Below are positions 44,014-51,554 of a DNA stretch of 64,000 bases, piece after piece (positions within the stretch are counted from its first letter, which is position 1; the number at the start of each line of letters is the position of its first letter). A model generated the notes under the pieces. The model was not told the DNA's origin, searched no databases, and saw only the letters and a program-made list of their open reading frames with translations. Source of the stretch: CAZSRL01 sp964609615 (GTDB lineage Bacteria > Bacillota_I > Bacilli_A > RF39 > UBA660). The DNA is taken from NCBI GenBank assembly GCA_964609615.1, contig CAZSRL010000003.1, forward strand, positions 14,042-78,041. Reading direction: 5' to 3'. The position numbers were made by a program, and so were the translations under genes.

Positions 44014-45165
44014 TTATGCAGTTCTTTTCCAAATATATAGTGTTACATATGGTTGCATACTACTATTTGTAGTAGTATTACCATGGTTGTGAGCTCCATA
44101 TAAGCCTTCATTTGCACTTGTATTATGTGCTGGAATAGTATGTGAATGTGTTGCATCAGCAGTAGATTTAATAGCTCCTTGAACTCTATTAGTTGTTGCT
44201 TTATATCTCCATGAACCTCCAGAGCCACCTGACCATAAATCATGATACATTTGATGTTGATGCACTCCACTTGATGGTATTGTTTGTGCTACAGTAGTAT
44301 GCGTATGTGCTGGTATTTCATCTGAAGTAAGTGTATGATCTTGTACTGCATGTAAATGTGTTTCACTACCTCCAGTTAAATTAGCAGATTCAAAGTCTGT
44401 ATCATCTTCATCAACTCCAACCAAAGTTTTTCCTCCGGCTATTCTTTCCCAGGTTCCTCCAAACATTTCACTAGGGTTAGTATTTGATAAACTAGTAAAC
44501 ACAGAACCAACAGGATATATTTCTAACATTAATTCAGCATATGTCATATCACCAAGTCCTTGACCTGGTATTGGAGGTTCTCCGTTTGTTGAAGTTTGTG
44601 GTGTTGATGTAGACATTGTTGTATTAAGAATTTCTATTGTACCTTCTAATTTTTTACTTTTTTCAGAACTTTGATCTGCATTTGCTTCTAAATATTGAAA
44701 AGTTATTGTATATGTTTGTGTAGTATCTTGCGGAATACTTATATTATCCGATATTAATAAATGAGTACCAGAATTAGGTATTTGTGTTTGAGAAAGAGTA
44801 GCACCTCCATTTGTACTAGAAATAGAATATATTAAATATTGTCTATATAAAAACTCATTAGTTAAAGACTTCCATGCAATTTTATAAGTTGCACTTTGAT
44901 CTCCAGTATTAGTAACTGTAAAAGTTTTTGTTCCAGTCCATCCAGGAGCTATAGTTTGATTATTTAAAGAAGGTCCATCTACATAAGTAGTTTCTAATTT
45001 AGAAGCTTCTACTGTAGTAGCTTTTACATTGTCATTACCAGTTATGTATTTCCAGTACCAAGAAAAAGAAGACATAATGACTACGAATAAAAGCAATATT
45101 GTTGGGGTTAACATTAGTATTATTTGTTTATATACATTTATTTGATTTATTGCTTTTTTAAACAT
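44014..45165 (-). CDS. Membrane-anchored protein with phage tail-collar-like C-terminal domain (paralogue 1 of 3)
   Basis: 383 residues; first gene of the tandem, next to the promoter at 45190-45219. TM anchor (about 14-33, 'IILMLTPTILLLFVVIMSSF'), TasA-like sandwich ('GWTGTKTFTVTNTGDQSATYKIAW'), a linker with TSTPQTSTNGEPP, then the collar-like domain ('YPVGSVFTSLSNTNPSEMFGGTW', 'GGKTLVGVDEDD', 'TLTSDEIPAHTHT', 'AHNHGNTTTNSSMQPYVTLYIWKRTA'). Histidine pairs (THLH, HTHT, HQHQ, HSH, HNH) could bind metal inside a trimer, as in phage fibres. No phage genes surround it, so it is probably a host surface protein. Confidence 0.75.
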   Translation of the reverse strand: MFKKAINQINVYKQIILMLTPTILLLFVVIMSSFSWYWKYITGNDNVKATTVEASKLETTYVDGPSLNNQTIAPGWTGTKTFTVTNTGDQSATYKIAWKSLTNEFLYRQYLIYSISSTNGGATLSQTQIPNSGTHLLISDNISIPQDTTQTYTITFQYLEANADQSSEKSKKLEGTIEILNTTMSTSTPQTSTNGEPPIPGQGLGDMTYAELMLEIYPVGSVFTSLSNTNPSEMFGGTWERIAGGKTLVGVDEDDTDFESANLTGGSETHLHAVQDHTLTSDEIPAHTHTTVAQTIPSSGVHQHQMYHDLWSGGSGGSWRYKATTNRVQGAIKSTADATHSHTIPAHNTSANEGLYGAHNHGNTTTNSSMQPYVTLYIWKRTA

Positions 45166-45189
45166 AATATTACACTCCTCTATTGTTTA

Positions 45190-45219
45190 ATTATATCATT
45201 TTCCATTGGTTTTAGTCAA
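45190..45219 (-). promoter_or_regulatory. SigA-type promoter of the collar-protein operon
   Basis: On the minus strand TTGACT (45219-45214), an 18-base spacer and TATAAT (45195-45190) lie 25 bases before the first ATG. Confidence 0.7.
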
Positions 45220-45226
45220 TACAAAT

Positions 45227-45250
45227 AAAAACACATTTTCATGTGTTTTT
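45227..45250 (-). terminator. Terminator overlapping the recO 3' end
   Basis: 10-bp stem AAAAACACAT/ATGTGTTTTT with a 4-base loop. The last recO codons and stop lie within it. Confidence 0.8.
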
Positions 45251-45973
45251 GTTTGTTATAGTATCCAAAAATTTTTTACTTTTTAGGTAAAGACCTGTTA
45301 AATGATCATAATATTCTTTTAAAAATAAATCTATTTGGTTAATTGTTTTATCTTCTATTTTTAATTCACTTATTTTAGATATATCTACATAATAATATAA
45401 TCTAATCATTTTTAAAGATTTATCGCTTAGTATTCTTTCACTTTTAATGCAATTTTTACAAACATATCCTCCTGCTTGAGAAGAAATAGTAACTATATTT
45501 TTACTACCACACTTAACACAGCTATCTAAGTTTAAAGACACTCCTAAATAATCTAAAAGTTTTACTTCAAGTATATTTGTTATTACTTTAGGATTAAATA
45601 AATCATCAATCTTTAAAATAGAACTAAGCATTAAATTAAATATTTCTTCTTCTTCGTTTTGTTTATATACTTGAGAAGATAAATCTACTATATATGTTAA
45701 ATAACCTATAAGTGATATATCATTTCTAATGTTTTTAAAATAATTTATTACATCTCCGTTTATTAAATTAGATAATTTATTTTCTTTATAATATATATTA
45801 AATTTTGCATAAGTAAAGTTTTCACTTATGTTTTTATTTTTACTTTTTAGTTTTCTACAACCTTTAGATATTACACCTATTATTCCATATTCTTTAGTAA
45901 AAATATTTAATATTTTACTTGATTCATTATAATTGGTTGAACTTATTATAATACCTGTTACTTCTTTAATCAT
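45239..45973 (-). CDS. recO: DNA repair protein RecO
   Basis: 244 residues: N-terminal OB fold ('GIIISSTNYNESSKILNIFTKEYGIIGVISKGCRK') and a C-terminal helical domain containing a zinc motif (CVKCGS...CKNCIKS). It mediates RecA loading with RecF/RecR and annealing. It lies 4 bases after yqzL in the conserved era-yqzL-recO order. Confidence 0.93.
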   Translation of the reverse strand: MIKEVTGIIISSTNYNESSKILNIFTKEYGIIGVISKGCRKLKSKNKNISENFTYAKFNIYYKENKLSNLINGDVINYFKNIRNDISLIGYLTYIVDLSSQVYKQNEEEEIFNLMLSSILKIDDLFNPKVITNILEVKLLDYLGVSLNLDSCVKCGSKNIVTISSQAGGYVCKNCIKSERILSDKSLKMIRLYYYVDISKISELKIEDKTINQIDLFLKEYYDHLTGLYLKSKKFLDTITNKNT

Positions 45974-45977
45974 CTTA

Positions 45978-46085
45978 TCACTTCTTTTTTTGTTTATTTT
46001 CTTTTGTTTCTTCTTTTTTATATTTTATATAATATTCTATATTACCTGTTTCTTTAAATTTTTCCCACATTTCATCTTTTTTTAT
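45978..46085 (-). CDS. yqzL: YqzL family small protein, probable AUA start
   Basis: The frame encodes (M)KKDEMWEKFKETGNIEYYI then a Lys/Glu-rich tail, 35 residues. It matches the YqzL pattern 'W..F..TGNI..Y..YK' and sits exactly between era and recO as in Bacillus. The best start is ATA at 46085: GGTGA at 46095-46091 is spaced 5 bases from it, the same spacing as GGTGA-N5-ATG at 23971, 27770 and 40390. In-frame alternatives are the GTG at 46094, which overlaps that site, or the ATG at 46070, which lies 20 bases from it. The site itself lies in the hairpin at 46086-46123. Confidence 0.7.
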   Translation of the reverse strand: MKKDEMWEKFKETGNIEYYIKYKKEETKENKQKKK

Positions 46086-46123
46086 AAAAATCACCCTTTC
46101 TATTATTATAGTGGGTGATTTTT
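46086..46123 (-). terminator. era terminator hairpin that contains the yqzL ribosome binding site
   Basis: An 11-bp perfect stem (AAAAATCACCC at 46086-46096 and GGGTGATTTTT at 46113-46123) with a 16-base loop starts 8 bases after the era stop. On the minus-strand transcript the 3' arm reads GGGTGATTTTT, so it is both the terminator tail and the Shine-Dalgarno of yqzL. Confidence 0.75.
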
Positions 46124-46130
46124 ATATTAT

Positions 46131-47018
46131 TTAAACATTAAATTCATTAAAACCTAATTCATTTAATTTTCTTTCTTTATTTCTCCATTTTCTAATAGTT
46201 TTAACATATAATTCTAAATATACTTGTTTTCCAACTATCTTTTCAATATCAGATCTTGCTTTCATACCAATTTCTTTTAATTTAACACCGTTTTTACCTA
46301 TAAGTATTTTCTTTAATGAATCTCTATCTACTATAATATCTATACTTATACTAATGTTATTTTTTTTATCTTTATATTCATTTAATACACATGTAAATGA
46401 ATATGGTATTTCATCATCTGTTGTTTGCATTAATTTTTCTCTTACTATTTCACATATTCTAAATGTAATAGGAGCACTTGTTTTATCATTATCAGGAAAA
46501 TATCTAACTTTGTCTGGTAAATAACCTTTTAATACTTTTATTAATCTATTTATATTATCATTTTTTAAAGATGATATTGGTACAATATCAGCCCATTCAT
46601 ATAAATCTTTATATTCATTTATTTTTAAAAGTATTTCTTCATCTTTAATTTTGTCTATCTTATTTAAGACTAAAATAACAGGTTTTTTAACGCTTTTTAA
46701 TTTTTCTATAACGAACATATCACCTTTACCTAAATGTTCGCTAGCATCTACCATAAGCATTATAATATCAACATCATTAATTGAATAATAAGCTTGAGCA
46801 TTTAGTTTATTTCCTAGTTTAGTAATAGGTTTATGAATACCAGGAGTATCTACAAAAACAATTTGAGTATCCTCTTCAGAATATACTCCCTGAATTAAGT
46901 TTCTAGTAGTACCAGGTTTAGATGTAATAATAGATATTTTTTCTCCTATTATTGTATTTAAAAAAGTACTTTTACCAGTATTTGGTCTGCCAATTATACT
47001 AACAAAACCACTTCTCAT
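46131..47018 (-). CDS. era: GTPase Era
   Basis: G1 GRPNTGKSTFLN, switch 'TSKPGTTRNLIQGV', G3 DTPGIHKP, G4 NKID, and a C-terminal KH domain ('LIGKNGVKLKEIGMKARSDIEKIVGKQVYLELYVK'). 295 residues, normal. It binds the 3' end of 16S rRNA in 30S assembly. It overlaps cdd by 4 bases. Confidence 0.97.
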   Translation of the reverse strand: MRSGFVSIIGRPNTGKSTFLNTIIGEKISIITSKPGTTRNLIQGVYSEEDTQIVFVDTPGIHKPITKLGNKLNAQAYYSINDVDIIMLMVDASEHLGKGDMFVIEKLKSVKKPVILVLNKIDKIKDEEILLKINEYKDLYEWADIVPISSLKNDNINRLIKVLKGYLPDKVRYFPDNDKTSAPITFRICEIVREKLMQTTDDEIPYSFTCVLNEYKDKKNNISISIDIIVDRDSLKKILIGKNGVKLKEIGMKARSDIEKIVGKQVYLELYVKTIRKWRNKERKLNELGFNEFNV

Positions 47019-47395
47019 GACATTTGTTCCTTACTAAAATTCTTTTTTAATAATTCTTCTAAAGTTAATACTTCACTTTTACCAGTAATAGTCATAATGT
47101 TAAAAATAACATCTTTATTTAAAAATTCTAAAAATGTTTGTTTACATAAATTACAAGGATATAATATTTCATCTTTATTAGTCATTAAATATATATTAAT
47201 TATATCTTTATCTCCATTAGATATAGCATTATTAATTGCATTACGTTCTGCACATATAGTAGCACCAAATGAAGCATTTTCTATATTAACTCCATTATAA
47301 AAATTTCCTTCCTTTGTTTCAACAATACAAGCAAAATTATACCCAGAATATGGAGCATAGCTGTTTTTTAATAATTTTTCTAATCTTTCTTTCAT
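47015..47395 (-). CDS. cdd: Cytidine deaminase
   Basis: 126 residues, tetrameric Cdd type: 'YAPYSGYNFACIVETKEG', NGVNIENASFG, active site CAERNA (Cys ligand and catalytic Glu) and the second zinc motif PCNLCKQ. It deaminates (deoxy)cytidine for salvage, feeding the pyrimidine-nucleoside phosphorylase at 57568. It is located between dgkA and era as in Bacillus. Confidence 0.95.
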   Translation of the reverse strand: MKERLEKLLKNSYAPYSGYNFACIVETKEGNFYNGVNIENASFGATICAERNAINNAISNGDKDIINIYLMTNKDEILYPCNLCKQTFLEFLNKDVIFNIMTITGKSEVLTLEELLKKNFSKEQMS

Positions 47396-47405
47396 GATAA
47401 TCCTC

Positions 47406-47804
47406 CTATAAAAATAAATCTATAATATGTGGTATAAATATTAATCCTCCAATTATAGCCGCTACTAAAGAAAAGACAAATACAGCTGCACTTGCAGTAT
47501 CTTTTGCTATTTTAGCAAGTGGATGATAATCTTGAGTAATTAAGTCAACTACTGCTTCTAAAGCAGTATTAATAAGTTCTGTTGCCATAATAATACCAAG
47601 TAAAAATATACAAATAACCCATTCTAATCTACTAATATGTAAAACTATTCCAAAAATAATAATAACAGCAGTAATACTTACATGTATAGTCATACTTTGT
47701 TCATTCTTATAAGCATATCTTAAACCAGCCATAGAATAATTAATACTATTAATAAACCTCCCTATACCTTTTCTTTTCCTTTCATCTCTTGACATCATAG
47801 CCAT
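47406..47804 (-). CDS. dgkA: DgkA-family diacylglycerol/undecaprenol kinase
   Basis: 132 residues with 'SINYSMAGLRYAYKNEQSMTIH', the conserved 'ATELINTALEAVVDLI' active-site segment (Glu, Asn) and 'AKDTASAAVFVFSLVAAIIGGLIF', with three TM helices. In Firmicutes this protein is an undecaprenol kinase supplying lipid carrier for wall synthesis. It overlaps ybeY by about 23 bases. Confidence 0.92.
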   Translation of the reverse strand: MAMMSRDERKRKGIGRFINSINYSMAGLRYAYKNEQSMTIHVSITAVIIIFGIVLHISRLEWVICIFLLGIIMATELINTALEAVVDLITQDYHPLAKIAKDTASAAVFVFSLVAAIIGGLIFIPHIIDLFL

Positions 47805-48225
47805 TTAAAACACTCTCCTCTATTTCTCTCATTACTTTTTTATCTTCTTCTTTTATATGATCATATCCTAATAAATGTAAAACCCCATGTACTGTTAGAA
47901 AACATAACTCTCTTTTTAAAGAATGTCCATATTCTTTACTTTGAAGTTTTGCTTTATCTATAGAAATATATATATCTCCTAATAATCTAAAGTCTTTATA
48001 AATTATATCATTATTTTCCTCTAATGCAAAAGATAATACATCAGTTTCTATATTTTTTTTTCTATATTCATTATTTAATGTTTTAATTTCTTTATTTTTA
48101 ACTATTATTATATTAATAACAGGATTAGTTATTTTTAATTTTAAAACAACTAAAGAAGCAATATTTATAATATCTTTTTTATATATTCTAGATAGTGTTT
48201 TGTTATGTACATTTATATAATTCAT
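47782..48225 (-). CDS. ybeY: Endoribonuclease YbeY (rRNA maturation factor)
   Basis: 147 residues with 'LNNEYRKKNIETDVLSFAL', 'LLGDIYISIDKA' and the metal-binding HGVLHLLGYDH (HGxLHLxGyDH) near the C-terminus. It acts in 16S 3' end maturation. The ATG at 48225 shares its A with the stop of the upstream VanZ-like gene (TAATG), with GGGGG upstream. Confidence 0.95.
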   Translation of the reverse strand: MNYINVHNKTLSRIYKKDIINIASLVVLKLKITNPVINIIIVKNKEIKTLNNEYRKKNIETDVLSFALEENNDIIYKDFRLLGDIYISIDKAKLQSKEYGHSLKRELCFLTVHGVLHLLGYDHIKEEDKKVMREIEESVLNGYDVKR

Positions 48226-48842
48226 TATAACCCCCAAATATCTAAATAATTTGTAAAGTATAAGAATATTAATCCAACAAACAGAAGCATTAAAATATTA
48301 TAAAACCAATTATTTTGTAAAAAACCAGGTAAATGTTTTTTTATTGAATTAAGAGATATAAATACTAAGTAACCTATAGTAGCACCTATCATATTTAATA
48401 AAATATCATCTACATCAAAACTTCTTCCTAAGAAATATTGTACAACTTCAATAACAGAACTAGATATTAATCCTATTATAAATAAAAATCTATATTTTTT
48501 AATGTTTACATAGTATGATGCAAAAAAACCAAATGGAACAAATATTATAATGTTTCCAAGAACTTGTTCAATAAATAACTTAGACCCAAACTCATATCTA
48601 AATATTTCCTTAAAAGGTGTTAAATTCATCCCAGAAGGTACACTAATATCTTTTAAAGTAACAAGTTCAAACATTAATAAAATATAAGTAATAAATAAAA
48701 GTAACATAAGTTCATTATAAAAAACAAATTTCTTATGATTGTTTATTAAATAAGTTATACGAATAACAGTTAAAATAACTAAAAATATAACAAGTGTAGG
48801 CCATGTAATTCCTAAAATATCGTAAAAAGTATCACGTATCAC
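48225..48842 (-). CDS. VanZ-like membrane protein
   Basis: About 205 residues with about five to six TM helices and the VanZ-like motifs: 'NLTPFKEIF' after the second TM, 'EQVLGNIIIFVPFGFFAS' (N..lF.PfG), 'SSVIEVVQYFLGRSFDVDDILLNMIGATIGYL' (E..Q......D.dDi..N..G). The family's function is largely unknown (VanZ gives low teicoplanin resistance). I chose a GTG at 48842; an ATG at 48869 overlaps yqfD further. It occupies the place of phoH and pgpH in Bacillus order. Confidence 0.78.
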   Translation of the reverse strand: MIRDTFYDILGITWPTLVIFLVILTVIRITYLINNHKKFVFYNELMLLLFITYILLMFELVTLKDISVPSGMNLTPFKEIFRYEFGSKLFIEQVLGNIIIFVPFGFFASYYVNIKKYRFLFIIGLISSSVIEVVQYFLGRSFDVDDILLNMIGATIGYLVFISLNSIKKHLPGFLQNNWFYNILMLLFVGLIFLYFTNYLDIWGL

Positions 48843-49995
48843 TCTTAACACTACCTTTCTGCAAAACATTTAACTTAGAAGTCCCTGTAATATTCTCATA
48901 TGTTTTAATAAAAACTTCTAACTCTATTCTACTACGAAAAGCACTTTTTTTCAAAACTTTTTTACTTAATATATATTCATCACTATCAAGTGTTGATTTT
49001 ATTTTATTAATACTTCTTTTTAAAGCATAATTATATGTTTCATTTCTATTTAAAAATTTAGTTTTATATTCATATACCATAACATTTTCTTTATATAGTT
49101 TAAAAGGTAAATATACTTTATCTAATACTAATTTATTTGTTGTTTTATAATTATTATTTTTATAATAATTATATATAGTCATTTCTTTATCAAATATAGT
49201 AATATAATATCTATTAAACTCTTTAACTTTTTTTAAATACTTATATTTATATGGAACAGATATATTTACTACATACCAAACTTCTCCATAAACTATTCCT
49301 TGAGCACTAACTTGATCCTTTAATTCATCTTCTCCCTTTATAATATTACCAGTTATTATAACTTCACCTTTTTTCACATAATCATTTACTTCTTTTAATG
49401 CTACTCCCCTTTTATATATAATTTTTTTTATAATAGCATCTTTTGTACTTATAATATCTTGTATACCACTTTTTTTAACTTGTTTATTAAGTTTTCTTTT
49501 AGTTACCTTTATATTATATGTTGTTCCATTTTTTATAATTTCTAACCACTCTATTTTATCTTTATTATTTTTTATAATATTTTTTTCTATTATATTTAGT
49601 TTGTCAAAACTTTTTTTAAATTTATATTTTTTTATATTATTATTATTTAGTTCTTGTTTAATAATGTTTTTTAATTCTTTATTTTCTGTTTCAATATTCA
49701 CTTCAAAAATAACAAAAGATAAAATATATATAATTATTAAAGATAAAAAAGCACATATTATACTTATATAATATTTATTAAAAAATACTATTATATTAAA
49801 TATTCCATAATATTTTATAATTTTAATTTTTTTAAAAATATGTTTTAATTTTTTAATATTTTTAATATCAGTATCTATAGTTATATAATTGTCAAAAAAA
49901 TTAATATTTTTATAATAAATATTATTTTTAACTAATAAATTAACAATATTAAATGTATTACTATTATCTATTTTTACTTTAACAAATTTTTTCAT
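48832..49995 (-). CDS. yqfD: Sporulation protein YqfD
   Basis: 387 residues: an N-terminal cytoplasmic part, one TM helix (near 90-110, 'YISIICAFLSLIIIYILSFVIF'), then a large outer domain with 'GVALKEVNDYVKKGEVIITGNI' and 'SAQGIVYGEVWY', the YqfD signature. It is a sigma-E regulon membrane protein needed for sporulation in Bacillus. It is paired with yqfC 5 bases upstream. Confidence 0.88.
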   Translation of the reverse strand: MKKFVKVKIDNSNTFNIVNLLVKNNIYYKNINFFDNYITIDTDIKNIKKLKHIFKKIKIIKYYGIFNIIVFFNKYYISIICAFLSLIIIYILSFVIFEVNIETENKELKNIIKQELNNNNIKKYKFKKSFDKLNIIEKNIIKNNKDKIEWLEIIKNGTTYNIKVTKRKLNKQVKKSGIQDIISTKDAIIKKIIYKRGVALKEVNDYVKKGEVIITGNIIKGEDELKDQVSAQGIVYGEVWYVVNISVPYKYKYLKKVKEFNRYYITIFDKEMTIYNYYKNNNYKTTNKLVLDKVYLPFKLYKENVMVYEYKTKFLNRNETYNYALKRSINKIKSTLDSDEYILSKKVLKKSAFRSRIELEVFIKTYENITGTSKLNVLQKGSVKSDT

Positions 49996-50000
49996 ATATT

Positions 50001-50234
50001 TTACCTATAATCCACTTTACTAACACTACCATAAACAAGTACTTCTTTTTTATCTAGTTGTTTAATATAAAAATCTTTTCCCTTAATAGTAATAAATTTA
50101 TTTTTAAAACTTACTTCTATAGTTTTACTTCCTAATATATTTATATTTAAATAATTATAAATATGAATTATATTAGACATAAAACTTATTAAATATTCTT
50201 CATCATCTATATAATTTTTTATATTTTCAAACAT
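50001..50234 (-). CDS. yqfC: Sporulation protein YqfC
   Basis: 77 residues; 'LNINILGSKTIEVSFKNKFITIKGKDFYIKQLDKKEVLVYGSVSKVDYR' segment matches the YabP/YqfC fold (short beta-rich, 'i.G.......l....vlv.G.i..v.y'). It stands directly before yqfD as in spore formers. Confidence 0.85.
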   Translation of the reverse strand: MFENIKNYIDDEEYLISFMSNIIHIYNYLNINILGSKTIEVSFKNKFITIKGKDFYIKQLDKKEVLVYGSVSKVDYR

Positions 50235-50283
50235 GTCATATCTCCTTATAAAATTATATGTATTATTATAAATATTTACTCAA

Positions 50284-50307
50284 TAAAAAAACACCTTAAC
50301 GGTGTTT
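50284..50307 (-). terminator. Terminator of rpsU-yqeY
   Basis: AAACACC/GGTGTTT stem followed on the minus strand by a T run (A run 50284-50291 on the plus strand). Confidence 0.75.
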
Positions 50308-50310
50308 ATA

Positions 50311-50751
50311 TTAAATTAGTTTATTATTAACAATTTGACTAATTAGTTTAAAATCAGCCTTACCTTTTAAAGATGATAATTCTTTCATAATTTTTCCCAT
50401 ATCTTTTTTTCCTTCAGGTTTTACTTTATCAAATACTTTAGCAATCTCAGCATTAATTTCATCTTCACTTAATGCTTCTGGTAAAAATTCTTCATATATT
50501 TCGATTTCTTTTTTTGCTTTTAATATTAAATCATCTCTATTGCCTTTTTCAAATTCTAATATTGCTTCTTTTTGTGTTTTAACACTTTTTGCTGCGTTCT
50601 CAATAACCATTTTATCAGTTATTTCATCTAATTTTTTATTTATTTTTTGATTTAAAATAGCAGTTTTTAACATTCTTAAAGTACTTAATCTATCAGAATT
50701 ATGATTCTTCAATGCATTAATAATTTCAGTTTCTAATTTTGAATATAACAT
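50311..50751 (-). CDS. yqeY: YqeY/GatB C-terminal-like domain protein
   Basis: 146 residues, helical, with 'RLSTLRMLKTAILNQKI', 'KEIEIYEEFLPEALSEDEI' and 'DMGKIMKELSSLKGKADFKLISQIV', which is the YqeY family (tRNA-binding tail domain shared with GatB). It is co-transcribed with rpsU, 11 bases downstream. Confidence 0.93.
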   Translation of the reverse strand: MLYSKLETEIINALKNHNSDRLSTLRMLKTAILNQKINKKLDEITDKMVIENAAKSVKTQKEAILEFEKGNRDDLILKAKKEIEIYEEFLPEALSEDEINAEIAKVFDKVKPEGKKDMGKIMKELSSLKGKADFKLISQIVNNKLI

Positions 50752-50762
50752 ATTATATCCTC

Positions 50763-50948
50763 CTAATATCTATTTTTCTTTCTACTATTTTTAATACCTT
50801 CTATTTTAGCAAGTCTTTTTTTAACGCCTGGTTTAACGTAGTTCTTTCTCTTTTTTATTTCAGAAGGGATACCATTTCTTTGTACTTTTATTTTAAGTTT
50901 TTTTAATGCTCCTTCAACATTACCATCTTTTACTTCTACTTTTAACAT
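50763..50948 (-). CDS. rpsU: 30S ribosomal protein S21
   Basis: 61 residues, basic: 'VEVKDGNVEGALKKLKIKVQRNGI' and the Lys/Arg-rich tail. The start has AGGGAGGGG upstream. It leads the conserved rpsU-yqeY pair. Confidence 0.96.
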   Translation of the reverse strand: MLKVEVKDGNVEGALKKLKIKVQRNGIPSEIKKRKNYVKPGVKKRLAKIEGIKNSRKKNRY

Positions 50949-50976
50949 ATTTTCCCCTCCCTTCGTTGGTATTAAA

Positions 50977-51005
50977 ATTATAACACTTTTATAACGTTTT
51001 TACAA
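50977..51005 (-). promoter_or_regulatory. Strong promoter of rpsU-yqeY
   Basis: Minus strand TTGTAA (51005-51000), 17 bases, TATAAT (50982-50977), with an extended TG before the -10. Confidence 0.75.
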
Positions 51006-51031
51006 CAAAAAAGAATAGAAAAACCTATTCT
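51006..51031 (-). terminator. Terminator after the 51052 gene
   Basis: AGAATAG/CTATTCT stem followed by a T run on the minus strand. Its stem sequence is almost the same as that of the hairpin at 52127-52151. Confidence 0.7.
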
Positions 51032-51051
51032 AATGTTAAGTAAACACTACT

Positions 51052-51504
51052 TTATATAATTTTTTTTAAACTTTTAATATTAGAAGTAAACAATTCATTT
51101 GATATTTGTTGTTTATCATATTCTTTTATAATTTTATTTGTAAAGTTATACATCGCAGTAACATAACGCTCTATACTATTCTTATCTAATTTCTCTAAGA
51201 CATTAAATACTTTATCTTTATTTACTGCCTCAGCCTTACAATAACACAAACCTCTGTAAGTAAGAAGTTCACTTCCTTGTTTAGGTTCAACATATGGAAT
51301 AAATCTTTTAGTTATAACATCATACATTTTATTATTAAAAATTTCCCCATATACAGAAATAGAAGTATAACCTTTAAAAACTTCTTTAGTGCCAAAAAAC
51401 CCATCTTCTTCTCTAATTATTGGTAATACTTTAGAAAAATAAATTTGTTTTTGAGTTAAATCATCTTCACGTTCTCCTAAAGTTAATTTATAAAATTCAC
51501 ACAT
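51052..51504 (-). CDS. Hypothetical protein, second of a paralogous pair, 150 aa
   Basis: I recognise no family. It shares with the gene at 51555 the start 'FY.LTLGE', a central block 'GEIFNNKMYDVIT..FIPYV', 'TYRGLCYCKAEAV' and the helix 'YN(F/Y)TNKIIKEYD'. It is soluble, with no signal peptide and no membrane segment. It is 51 bases downstream of its paralogue, apparently in one transcript. The mixed beta N-terminal and helical C-terminal pattern gives no clue to activity. Confidence 0.6.
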   Translation of the reverse strand: MCEFYKLTLGEREDDLTQKQIYFSKVLPIIREEDGFFGTKEVFKGYTSISVYGEIFNNKMYDVITKRFIPYVEPKQGSELLTYRGLCYCKAEAVNKDKVFNVLEKLDKNSIERYVTAMYNFTNKIIKEYDKQQISNELFTSNIKSLKKII

Positions 51505-51554
51505 TTTTTTCCTTTTCTTTTTTAATAATAATTTTTCACTATATTTTAAATAAA

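Noticed and set aside
41605..45165. Reading the three collar-domain genes as prophage tail genes
   Set aside because: Each has an N-terminal TM anchor and a TasA-like domain, the genes are flanked by recO and rarA, and there are no other phage structural, lysis or integration genes nearby.
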